Shown here piece by piece: positions 1 to 6,007 of a DNA stretch of 8,356 nucleotides. The notes beneath the pieces are model-generated. The model made no database searches. It had not been told where the DNA came from and worked only from the letters and a program-made list of their open reading frames with translations. The stretch lies in the NCBI GenBank assembly GCA_021414045.1, contig JAIOPF010000275.1:1-8356 (forward strand), in the 5' to 3' direction. The stretch's first letter is position 1; each line of letters starts with the position of its first letter. A program made the position numbers and the translations under genes. The DNA comes from Deltaproteobacteria bacterium (GTDB lineage: Bacteria > UBA10199 > DSSB01).

Positions 1-537
1 CATCGGCGACACGAAGAGCGTGAAATAATAAGTGAAGTAATCGTAAGACCTCGCGATCGAGGTCATCAGCATCCCGAAACTCGCGAAGAGCAAGCCCGTG
101 CAAGCCATCACCAAGGGCATCACCGCGACCCAAGGAGAATGGATGAGGTGAAACAGGAACAAGACGACGAAGATGACCGAGCTGGTCATCACCGCCTTGG
201 TCGCGGCCCAAAGAATCTCGCCCCCGACCACCTCGGACATGGAGACGGGCGTCATCGCGATGCCGTTGAAGGTCTTCTGCACTTCCATCCGGGTATAAGA
301 GCTGAAAGTGGTCTCAAAGCTGGCCCCATTCATGACGGTGGTGATCAAGATGGCCGGCGCGATGAATTCGGCGTAAGTCAATCCGTTGAAGCTGGGCACG
401 AAACGCCCCAGCCCATAGCCCATGGCGAAGAGATAGAGCAGCGGCTCGCCGAAATTCGCGACGATGGAGGCGGCGAAATACTTCTGCCAGACGATGAAAT
501 CGCGGCGCCAGACCTTGAAGATACGATAGGTGAACAT
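1..537 (-). CDS. ABC-2 type permease, NodJ-like (3' part missing at window edge)
   Basis: This is the membrane subunit of an ABC exporter. It would form the channel powered by the ATPase encoded just upstream. The 179 visible residues contain no stop, so the gene continues beyond the left edge; the family is usually about 250-260 residues. Hydrophobic stretches lie at roughly residues 23-42, 58-78, 106-132 and 137-160, and a fifth begins near 165. The order and spacing of motifs such as SFETTFSSYTRME (73-85), GEILWAATKA (106-115) and ARSYDYFTYY (162-171) match the NodJ branch of ABC-2 permeases. The ATG at 537-535 shares one base with the ATPase stop codon (TGATG), which implies translational coupling. 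The substrate cannot be read from sequence. NodJ itself exports lipo-oligosaccharides, but this branch is widespread outside rhizobia and I do not infer nodulation. The family call is firm and the function open. Confidence 0.9.
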   Translation of the reverse strand, partial: MFTYRIFKVWRRDFIVWQKYFAASIVANFGEPLLYLFAMGYGLGRFVPSFNGLTYAEFIAPAILITTVMNGASFETTFSSYTRMEVQKTFNGIAMTPVSMSEVVGGEILWAATKAVMTSSVIFVVLFLFHLIHSPWVAVMPLVMACTGLLFASFGMLMTSIARSYDYFTYYFTLFVSPM

Positions 538-1475
538 CAGTCCCTCAATTCCCTTCCGGCCAATTTCAAGAAGACATCCTCGAGCGAAGCGGGCCGCAAA
601 TGGAAATCCAGGGCCTGGATCTCGGGAAGCTGCTCGAGCAGGACGCCGTTCTTCTCGCGAATCATGACGTAGAGCGTGTCGCCGACCAATTCGGTCTCCC
701 TCGCCTTCTTGTCCAAGAGGTCGATTTTTTCCTTCAAGAACTTGAGAACGGCCTGCTTCGCCCGAATTTCCAGGACCTCGCGCCCGACCAGTTTTTCGAC
801 CAAGGCGTCGGGAGTGCCTTCGATCAGGATCTTCCCGTGGTCCATCATGACCAGGCGATCGCAAAGCCGCTGGGCCTCTTCCATATAATGCGTGGTCAAA
901 ACCATCGTCACGCCGCTGGCCTTCAGAGCCCTGAGCTTGTCCCAAATGAGATGGCGAGCCTGCGGATCGAGTCCCGTTGTCGGCTCGTCCAAGATCAAGA
1001 CCTCGGGCCGGTTGATCAAGGCCCGGGCGATCATCAGGCGACGCTTCATGCCTCCGGAAAGCTTGTCGATCTTCTGATCGCTTTTTTCCTGGAGGCTGAA
1101 AAACTGGATCAGCTCTTGGGCGCGCTTCTTCCCCTCGGATTTCGGGATGTCGAAATAACTGGCATAGAGCACGAGGTTTTGCAGGACGCTTAAGTCGGGG
1201 TCGAGGTTGTCTTCTTGGGGCACAACGCCCAGGCGGGCCTTGATTTGCCGGGGTTCCCGCATCACATCGCGGCCCATGACCGTCAGTTGTCCCGTGCTGA
1301 CCGGAGAGAAGCAGTAGATCATCCGCATCGTGGAGGTCTTGCCCGCCCCGTTCGGCCCCAGGAAACCGAAGCACTCCCCGCGGGCGATCTGAAAGCTGAC
1401 GCCGCGCACGGCCTCGAAGGCATCGAAACTCTTGCGAAGATCCCGGGCGACGATGACGGGGGCGAGCTTGTCCAT
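537..1475 (-). CDS. ABC transporter ATP-binding protein, NodI-like
   Basis: This is the nucleotide-binding subunit of the exporter, 312 residues, acting at the cytoplasmic face of the inner membrane. All catalytic motifs are present: Walker A GPNGAGKT (40-47), Q-loop Gln87 in VVPQEDNLD, signature LSGGM (139-143), Walker B VLILDEP (159-165), D-loop GLD (168-170) and the switch His196 in LTTHYMEEA. The phrases ARALI.RPEVLILDEPTTGLDP and ARHLIW (173-178) are typical of the NodI/DrrA group. A C-terminal extension of about 80 residues follows the ATPase core. I chose the ATG at 1475 because the conserved fold begins a few residues later; upstream in-frame codons as far as 1577 encode Cys- and Arg-rich sequence unlike the family. 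No strong Shine-Dalgarno precedes 1475. The gene overlaps the permease start by one base and is the first gene of this two-gene or longer operon. Confidence 0.95.
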   Translation of the reverse strand: MDKLAPVIVARDLRKSFDAFEAVRGVSFQIARGECFGFLGPNGAGKTSTMRMIYCFSPVSTGQLTVMGRDVMREPRQIKARLGVVPQEDNLDPDLSVLQNLVLYASYFDIPKSEGKKRAQELIQFFSLQEKSDQKIDKLSGGMKRRLMIARALINRPEVLILDEPTTGLDPQARHLIWDKLRALKASGVTMVLTTHYMEEAQRLCDRLVMMDHGKILIEGTPDALVEKLVGREVLEIRAKQAVLKFLKEKIDLLDKKARETELVGDTLYVMIREKNGVLLEQLPEIQALDFHLRPASLEDVFLKLAGRELRD

Positions 1476-1562
1476 AAACCGAAAATATCTAGGACAATTC
1501 CGCGACCTTAGGCAAGCGCCATGGTGCTTATTGTTCACGCAACCAAATCGGCTTTCCTCCGA

Positions 1563-1571
1563 TGAGATAAT
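1563..1571 (+). promoter_or_regulatory. possible extended -10 promoter element
   Basis: The 9 bases TGAGATAAT fit an extended -10 element (TG, one base, then GATAAT, a 5/6 match to TATAAT). No clear -35 box is present, as is common for extended -10 promoters. Transcription would start near 1578 and run into the gene at 1648, leaving a leader of about 70 nt. This is pattern matching only. Confidence 0.3.
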
Positions 1572-1573
1572 GC

Positions 1574-1583
1574 CCACCGGTGG
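1574..1583. promoter_or_regulatory. 10-bp perfect palindrome CCACCGGTGG, possible operator
   Basis: A perfect 10-bp inverted repeat sits in the divergent intergenic region, directly over the start point predicted from the neighbouring -10-like element. This placement would suit a repressor site, but a palindrome this short also arises by chance in GC-rich DNA. Confidence 0.2.
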
Positions 1584-1611
1584 CCTTCCGCCCCGATCCC
1601 ACTTTTTTTTC

Positions 1612-1647
1612 GGTTCAAGCCTTCCTGTTGAAGACTAGGAAGGAACC
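1612..1647 (+). promoter_or_regulatory. leader stem-loop enclosing the Shine-Dalgarno of the gene at 1648
   Basis: CCTTCCT (1620-1626) is a perfect complement of AGGAAGG (1637-1643), with a 10-nt loop. The pairing can be extended by GGTT (1612-1615) with AACC (1644-1647) across a 4-nt bulge. The right arm is the Shine-Dalgarno sequence, and the hairpin ends at the base before the ATG at 1648. The folded form would hide the ribosome binding site, so translation may be controlled there. The structure is seen in the sequence; the regulatory role is inference. Confidence 0.35.
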
Positions 1648-2638
1648 ATGGTCGTCTCTAAAACCAAGAAACCGGATGGGCTTGCCCTATCCTTTACAAA
1701 ACCGCTCCTTTTATCGAAACCCCGGTCCCCCCTGATGACTGCGGCGGCGCCGATTTCATTCCGAACCCAAACTTCTCCAAGCGCGAAATTCTCTTTCCGC
1801 CAACCGGCGATTTTTTCTTTGGACCCCAATCTCTCGACCCGAGGCCAAGACGAGCACTCGACCTTATCTCTCTATTTGGGAGGAATAGCCCTGCCCTTCG
1901 TGGCCATGGCGGCAAAGCGAAGCTCACACGAAATCCTAGTCCAAAAGGCGATCGCAGGTGACCCCGAGGCTCTCGCCGAATTAAGCGAGATAGCCCAAAA
2001 AAATAAAAACGTGCTGCATGATATCGTCAAGATCGTCTATCAGACCAAACATCCAACGGTGACAAGCGACGCCCTGGGCGACCTGCTGCTGTCCCACAGC
2101 CTAGCGCCCGGTCCCCTCAGCGCTTTGCTGCTCTCGCGCTTGGACCTCGATAAAATATCTTCCTCGTTTCCGGATTTATCCAAAGCCGACGACATCTCGC
2201 CAAGGGATCGAAGCGCTCCCGACGGCCTTCGTCGCTTCCACAAAAGAAGGTGCTCTCGCTTTGTCGTTTCGCGATTTGACGGACCAGCCTTCCTCCGCTC
2301 CGAAAATCTCTCAGGGCGACCAGGGTCCGTTCATGGCCCCCGCGGAAAACGAGCACGACGGAAGTCCCCTCTCGCTGAAGGACCTTACCTTGCTATTGGG
2401 CGCAAACGTGGATTCGGAGCCATCGAACTTAAGCCCGGAGGTGCGGGAGATGACCGCTGCGATGCGGGCACATTGGGAGGCCTTGAGCCCCGCCGAAAAA
2501 GAAGGGTTCCAGGGAAACTTTGCCGCCTTCCTGCTGCAATTCTTGAAGCCTCGCCTGACAAACTCGGTATCAACTCGCGAAGAGGAAAACGAAAGGACGC
2601 GAAATCCCTCAAACCCAAGGGGACGAGGGCGAAAATAA
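1648..2638 (+). pseudogene. unrecognised protein gene with a one-base frame change near 2206
   Basis: I do not recognise this family. Reading from the ATG at 1648, preceded by AGGAAGGA, gives about 186 sensible codons to 2205. The same frame then turns into Arg-rich, shadow-like sequence. Dropping one G of the GGG at 2204-2206 continues smoothly in the next frame as PRIEALPTAFVAS and runs to the TAA at 2636-2638, a composite of about 329 residues. The first 85 residues are Ser/Pro/Phe-rich and low in complexity. Residues about 90-170 look alpha-helical (HEILVQKAIAGDPEALAEL, then a Leu-rich stretch). The tail has a helical segment LSPEVREMTAAMRAHWEALS and a basic, polar end. An internal ATG at 1906 is an alternative start, but GGGAGGA lies rather far upstream of it. 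The break could be a sequencing error, a real mutation, or +1 frameshifting at CCA-AGG-G. I see no known domain. Confidence 0.55.
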
Positions 2639-2692
2639 GGATGGAAAAAACCCGCCTCGATCCCAGACCGATTTGGCACCAGGTTGATTTTT

Positions 2693-2721
2693 TTGACAAT
2701 TACCGACAAATATCATTGGAT
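2693..2721 (+). promoter_or_regulatory. possible promoter of the small-protein/nucleotidyltransferase pair
   Basis: A perfect TTGACA -35 hexamer lies at 2693-2698. At 17-bp spacing the -10 position holds TTGGAT (2716-2721), only a 3/6 match. The predicted start point, near 2728, falls inside the ATACCT/AGGTAT inverted repeat and 26 nt before the ATG at 2754. The surrounding DNA is A+T-rich, so this is suggestive only. Confidence 0.3.
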
Positions 2722-2725
2722 TCAA

Positions 2726-2741
2726 ATACCTAAAAAGGTAT
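2726..2741. promoter_or_regulatory. inverted repeat ATACCT-AAAA-AGGTAT, possible operator
   Basis: Two 6-bp perfectly complementary arms are separated by four A residues, over the predicted transcription start and 12 bp upstream of the small gene at 2754. An operator at this place would fit autoregulation by a small basic protein, as in many toxin-antitoxin pairs. The repeat is visible; its role is inferred. As an RNA hairpin it has no following T-run and is not a good terminator. Confidence 0.3.
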
Positions 2742-2753
2742 CCTCAATAGGCA

Positions 2754-2927
2754 ATGAAATCGAATAAGAAAACGTCTTTCAAGGCAATCCAAAGGACGAA
2801 AAGCAAAAGGACATCCTCCCCCGCGAAGGTGGACCCCGTCTCCGTATATCAACTCATCGCCCTTAGGGGGAAAAGCCCTCTTCGAATCCCCAAGCTCTCC
2901 GACACATTGCGAAAAAAATATGATTGA
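2754..2927 (+). CDS. small basic protein, candidate antitoxin partner of the downstream nucleotidyltransferase
   Basis: This short gene encodes 57 residues, ATG at 2754 to TGA at 2925-2927. The protein is very basic: 16 Lys/Arg against 3 Asp and no Glu. The first 25 residues are Lys/Ser/Thr-rich and probably disordered or nucleic-acid binding. The second half (VDPVSVYQLIALRGKSPLRI) looks structured. The last 8 bases overlap the start of the nucleotidyltransferase gene (ATGATTGA), so the two genes are translated from one message and are probably coupled, since the second has no Shine-Dalgarno of its own. The ribosome site of this gene is also weak (AATAGG just before CAATG). The arrangement is typical of a small antitoxin ahead of its toxin, but I recognise no family, and the antitoxin role is inference from position, size and charge. 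Confidence 0.6.
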   Translation: MKSNKKTSFKAIQRTKSKRTSSPAKVDPVSVYQLIALRGKSPLRIPKLSDTLRKKYD

Positions 2928-3399
2928 GGCACTGCTGGATTTGATCAAAATCTTCGAACGCGAAAGTTTGAAGTATTGTCTTATCGGCGGATTGGCGATG
3001 ATGCTTTACGGGGGGCGCGCCAATACGATCGACATCGATTTCTACTTATTGGTGGATGACCTCGGAAAAATCCTGGCCCTTCTGAAAAAACGAAAAATCG
3101 GGGCGACTCCGGCGGGAGACTTCCAAATCAAGGCCCGATACAAGGGCGTGCCGATTGATTTGTTATTGGCGGATCATTATCTCGGCCAAGACGTCGTTCA
3201 GCGGGCGAAGAAAAAAAAACTTGGAGATAAGATTGTCAAGGTGGCCACTCCCGAAGACCTGATTATCCTCAAGACCCTTGCGGATCGGTCCATCGATCAT
3301 CGTGACATTGAAGAATTAAAAGAAATCTTCGGAAAAACGCTCGACCAAAAATACATCTCGAAAAAGCTTAAAACTCTAAAAAAAATACTGGATTCTTAA
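2920..3399 (+). CDS. nucleotidyltransferase-fold protein (DUF6036/AbiEii-like), candidate toxin
   Basis: The protein has 159 residues and the marks of a minimal nucleotidyltransferase of the AbiEii/DUF6036 kind. The Gly pair is G23-G24 in LIGGLAMMLYGGR. The metal-binding pattern T36-x-D38-x-D40 lies in NTIDID, with a third acidic residue at D80 in GVPIDLL. The closing motif TPEDLIILKTLADRSIDHRDIEEL (110-133) is typical of these families. Such proteins transfer nucleotides to RNA or protein targets, and many are toxins of two-gene modules. Here a 57-residue basic protein gene overlaps the start, supporting a toxin-antitoxin reading. The DNA is richer in A+T than the operon on its right, and a run of nine A lies at 3211-3219. 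The TAA at 3397-3399 overlaps the opposing gene's stop. Fold assignment is confident; activity and target are unknown, and a housekeeping role is possible. Confidence 0.85.
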   Translation: MIEALLDLIKIFERESLKYCLIGGLAMMLYGGRANTIDIDFYLLVDDLGKILALLKKRKIGATPAGDFQIKARYKGVPIDLLLADHYLGQDVVQRAKKKKLGDKIVKVATPEDLIILKTLADRSIDHRDIEELKEIFGKTLDQKYISKKLKTLKKILDS

Positions 3400-3914
3400 C
3401 GGTACTGGACCTGCACGTCGTAGGCGAAGTCCATGTGGCGGCGCCGCGCGTCGTCGACGTATTCGCGGGGCTCGATCAAGGAGATGTGAAAATCCTCGCC
3501 GCGACCGGAGAGCATCGACATGAAGAGGCGGACGGCGTTGCGCCATTCGAACATCCCCTTCGCCAAATCGCTGAGCGAGAGGCAAAAGGAGGTGTCCTTC
3601 TTGAGCAGAAGCTTGTCCAGGATCATCGAGACGAAACGGGGCAATTCTTGGTCTTGGATGTCTTGGTGATTGCCCATTCCCATGACCAAAAGTTCTTTGG
3701 CCGGAAGCCTGCCGTGCAGCGGCATCAAGAGGGCCTCGCCGCGCTTGCCGTTGAAACGATCTTTGAGGATGAGGTTGGAGAGGGATCCATTCAGGCGCCA
3801 ATCGACCATTCCCGCCTGCCCTTTGAGGGGGCGAACGTCTTCGTAGGCAAGTACCATCGTCAGGTGGTTCTCGACCTCGTCGATGGGGTCGCTGGTGATC
3901 TTGAGTTGGATCAT
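3396..3914 (-). CDS. stand-alone protein resembling the N-terminal domain of M17 leucyl aminopeptidase
   Basis: This protein of 172 residues resembles only the N-terminal, macro-like domain of M17 leucyl aminopeptidases. Segments such as VLAYEDVRPLKGQAGMVDWR (21-40), the Gly/Asn/Leu stretch LNGSLSNLI (41-49), the region GEALLMPLHGRLPA (59-72) and LLVMGMG (75-81) follow that domain's order. The metal-binding catalytic domain, with its NTDAEGR motif, is absent and the gene ends cleanly at TAA (3398-3396), so peptidase activity is not expected. The gene starts 3 nt after the nusB stop, so it is the last gene of the rib-nusB operon. It may bind a ligand, regulate, or assist in hexamer-type assembly, but nothing in the sequence decides this. 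Its stop codon overlaps that of the opposing nucleotidyltransferase gene within TTAA. The domain call is moderately confident; function is unknown. Confidence 0.75.
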   Translation of the reverse strand: MIQLKITSDPIDEVENHLTMVLAYEDVRPLKGQAGMVDWRLNGSLSNLILKDRFNGKRGEALLMPLHGRLPAKELLVMGMGNHQDIQDQELPRFVSMILDKLLLKKDTSFCLSLSDLAKGMFEWRNAVRLFMSMLSGRGEDFHISLIEPREYVDDARRRHMDFAYDVQVQYR

Positions 3915-3917
3915 AGC

Positions 3918-4364
3918 TTAGATTTTCTTCAGGGCCTTGGCGATGTGGTCCAAAATCCCGTTCACGAAAGCGCCCGATTCTTCGGTACCGTATTTCTTGG
4001 CGATTTCGATGGCCTCGTTGATGGTCACCGAGGCCGGAATATCCTGGCAGTACAGTAGCTCGAAAACGGCCATTCGTAAAATATTTCGATCGACGGAGGC
4101 CATTCTCGAGACTTTCCAGTGGGTGGAATGGCTCTCGACCAACTGATCGATCTCTCGGACGTTGTTCGAGACGCCGTCGATGATCTGACGGGTAAAATCC
4201 TTCACTTCCTCCAGGGCCGCGCCACCCAGTCCTTCGTCTTCCAAGAGCAGGCAATACGGGTCCTTCAAGAAACGATCGGTCACCTCGCCGCCCGATTTGT
4301 GGGCCAGCTCGGTTTCGTAGAGCAATTGCAGCGAGATTTCCCGCGCCTTACGCCGGTTACCCAT
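3918..4364 (-). CDS. nusB: transcription antitermination factor NusB
   Basis: NusB binds the boxA sequence of rRNA leader transcripts together with ribosomal protein S10 (NusE) and helps RNA polymerase resist termination. The 148-residue protein has the usual all-helical pattern. The Arg-rich start R4-R5-K6-A7-R8 with LQLLYETEL (12-20) is the RNA-binding face. The conserved C-terminal half runs VDRNILRMAVFELLY (91-105), then INEAIEIAKKYG (115-126) and FVNGILD (133-139). Length and motifs are normal, and the N-terminal half contains a loop rich in Gly/Glu near 41-50. The ATG at 4364-4362 is preceded by AAGAAGG at good spacing. Its first bases overlap the stop codon of the ribH reading frame by 8 nt, as is common where nusB follows ribH, and the M17-like gene follows after 3 nt. 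Confidence 0.96.
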   Translation of the reverse strand: MGNRRKAREISLQLLYETELAHKSGGEVTDRFLKDPYCLLLEDEGLGGAALEEVKDFTRQIIDGVSNNVREIDQLVESHSTHWKVSRMASVDRNILRMAVFELLYCQDIPASVTINEAIEIAKKYGTEESGAFVNGILDHIAKALKKI

Positions 4365-4753
4365 TTTGGACCTTCTTCTTTAAAAGAGCCATCTCGACGG
4401 CGGTCAAAGAGGCTTCCCTCCCCTTGTTATGCTCATCGTCGGAAGAACGCGCCAGGGCCTGAGCTTCATTATCCGTGGTCAGCACGCCGAAGGCCATGGG
4501 GATTTCGGTCTCGAGGGACGACGGCGTCGAATTTTCCGGTCTTGGCGATTTGCTTCGCCAATAGGGGAAGCTCGAAGGCCCCTGGGACCCGGTAAATCAC
4601 GATCTCTTGCTCGGGAATGCCGATGCCCTGGAGCGCCAAAAGCGACCCCTTGAGGAGACCATCGGCCACCTTGGGATTGTAGCGCGCCGCGACGACGGCG
4701 ACGCGCAGGCCGCGGCCGTCCAAGGATTTTGGATTGAGTTCGGTCTTGCCCAT
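4357..4753 (-). pseudogene. ribH: 6,7-dimethyl-8-ribityllumazine synthase, broken by an internal deletion
   Basis: Lumazine synthase condenses 5-amino-6-ribitylamino-uracil with 3,4-dihydroxy-2-butanone 4-phosphate, the step before riboflavin synthase. Residues 1-79 are normal: VAARYNPKVADGLLKGSL (21-38), VPGAFELPLLAKQIA (56-70), then KTGKFDAVV. After about 4517 the frame gives nonsense and stops at 4469. One frame over, the family's C-terminal part continues from about 4518: LETEIPMAFGVLTTDNEA, then DDEHNKGREASLTAVEMALL, ending in TAA at 4359-4357. What is missing is the stretch of about 27 residues that holds RGET-PHF with the catalytic His. The remaining 397 bp are one base over a multiple of three, so the loss is 3n+2, about 80 nt against a normal length near 156-158 residues. 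The product as written is inactive. The gene lies 15 nt after ribBA and overlaps nusB by 8 nt. Confidence 0.9.
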
Positions 4754-4768
4754 AAATAAAAACGGTCC

Positions 4769-5998
4769 CTACACCTTCTTCAAGATGTGCCCGAGCTTGT
4801 CCTTCTTCGTCGTCAAATAATGCAGGTTGGAACGGTTCGGCGCGATCTCGATGGGAACCCGCTCCACGATGCTCAACCCGTAACCCTCGAGTCCGACGAT
4901 TTTCTTGGGATTGTTGGTCAGCAAGCGCAACTTGCCGACCCCTAAGGAAACGAGGATCTGCGCACCGATGCCGTAATCGCGAAGATCCGGTTTGAACCCC
5001 AATTTCTCGTTGGCCTCGACGGTATCGAGCCCGCTCTCTTGGAGGGTGTAGGCCTTGATCTTGTTCGGCAAACCGATGCCCCGGCCCTCTTGGCGGATAT
5101 AGAGGATGACGCCCTTGCCCGCTTCCTCGACCATTTCCATGGCCCGGTGCAGTTGGGCGCCGCAATCGCAACGCATCGACCCAAAGGAATCGCCGGTCAG
5201 GCACTCCGAATGGACTCGAACCAAGACATCGTCTTCGGGCCCTATCTCGCCCTTGACCAGAGCGACGTGATGATTGCTGTCCACGTCGTTCTCAAAGACC
5301 TTGATCTTGAAGTCGCCGAAAGCGGTGGGCAGTTCGGCCTCGCTGGCGACGCGGACGAGTCGCTCCTTTTGCAGGCGGTAGCGGACCATGTCGGCTACCG
5401 AGACGATGGTCAGTCCGTGCTCTTCCGAAAATTTTTGCAGGTCGGGCATCCGAGCCATGGTGCCGTCCTCGTTCATGATCTCGCAGATGACGGCGGCGGG
5501 CTTCATGCCGGCCATGCGGGCCAGATCCACCGAACCCTCGGTCTGCCCGGTGCGCACCAGGACACCTCCGGTGCGGGCGCGTAGAGGGAAAATATGCCCC
5601 GGACGGGCGAGTTCTTCGGGTTTGCAGTCGTCTTTAATGGAGGTGAGGATGGTCACCGCCCGGTCGGCGGCGGAAATCCCCGTCGTCGTGCCATCCCGGG
5701 CGTCGATGGAAACCGTGAAGCCCGTATTATAGAGCGAGCTATTGTCTTGAACCATCATCGGGAGGTTGAGTTGCTGACACTTCTCTTCGGTGAGAGAAAG
5801 GCAGATCAACCCGCGGGCGTACTTCGCCATGAAGTTGATGGCCTCGGGGGTGATGGACTCGGCGGCCATGGCGATGTCGCCTTCGTTCTCCCGGTCTTCG
5901 TCGTCGACCAAGATCACCATCTTGCCGGCCTTGAAGTCGTCGATGGCGGCCTTCACTTTTTCGAAACTGCGATGAAATTCCATGATGTCGGGGCTCAT
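4769..5998 (-). CDS. ribBA: bifunctional 3,4-dihydroxy-2-butanone 4-phosphate synthase / GTP cyclohydrolase II
   Basis: This fused enzyme supplies both precursors of riboflavin: DHBP from ribulose 5-phosphate (N-terminal half) and the pyrimidine from GTP (C-terminal half). It has 409 residues, normal for RibBA. The DHBP synthase domain shows [11 protein letters not shown] (31-41), TGFTVSIDA (92-100), TGISAADR (106-113) and [10 protein letters not shown] (131-140). At GQTEG (151-155) most characterised enzymes have GHTEA, where the His is a metal ligand; Gln152 is therefore notable. The GTP cyclohydrolase II domain begins near 215 and has the zinc cysteines C266, C277 and C279 in [25 protein letters not shown] (302-310), [11 protein letters not shown] (339-349) and TNNPKK (361-366). 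The ATG at 5998 has AGGA 7 nt upstream, partly formed by the ribE stop codon 9 nt away. A second Met at residue 6 is less likely as start. The fold and GTP cyclohydrolase assignment are secure. Confidence 0.97.
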   Translation of the reverse strand: MSPDIMEFHRSFEKVKAAIDDFKAGKMVILVDDEDRENEGDIAMAAESITPEAINFMAKYARGLICLSLTEEKCQQLNLPMMVQDNSSLYNTGFTVSIDARDGTTTGISAADRAVTILTSIKDDCKPEELARPGHIFPLRARTGGVLVRTGQTEGSVDLARMAGMKPAAVICEIMNEDGTMARMPDLQKFSEEHGLTIVSVADMVRYRLQKERLVRVASEAELPTAFGDFKIKVFENDVDSNHHVALVKGEIGPEDDVLVRVHSECLTGDSFGSMRCDCGAQLHRAMEMVEEAGKGVILYIRQEGRGIGLPNKIKAYTLQESGLDTVEANEKLGFKPDLRDYGIGAQILVSLGVGKLRLLTNNPKKIVGLEGYGLSIVERVPIEIAPNRSNLHYLTTKKDKLGHILKKV

Positions 5999-6007
5999 AA
6001 AAAAATC

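Noticed and set aside
139..1193. Plus-strand open frames opposite the ABC transporter genes
   Set aside because: Their products are His/Asp/Gly-rich complements of conserved ABC motifs, with no family similarity of their own.
1..1475. Nodulation (nodIJ) genes
   Set aside because: The proteins resemble NodI and NodJ by family, but no other nod gene, nod box or rhizobial context is present; this exporter branch is common outside rhizobia.
2641..2700. Terminator after the gene ending at 2638, suggested by the T-run at 2688-2694
   Set aside because: No stable GC-rich stem precedes the T-run; only short, poorly nested complementarity such as AACC with GGTT is found.
2206..2733. Continuation of frame 1 to 2733 as the true C-terminus of the gene at 1648
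   Set aside because: After 2206 this frame is Arg/Gly/Lys-rich and lacks coherent helices, whereas frame 2 gives a natural protein-like sequence up to 2638.
3382..3410. Repeated TACTGGA on both sides of the TTAA junction as a duplication or attachment site
   Set aside because: It is a 7-bp direct repeat only, in otherwise unrelated sequence, and no integrase or matching repeat at the other end of the A+T-rich unit is visible.
3435..4058. Long open frame on the plus strand opposite the M17-like gene and nusB
   Set aside because: It mirrors the strongly supported minus-strand genes and is a by-product of GC-rich codons; the same applies to plus-strand frames at 5039-5584 and 5594-6400 opposite ribBA and ribE.
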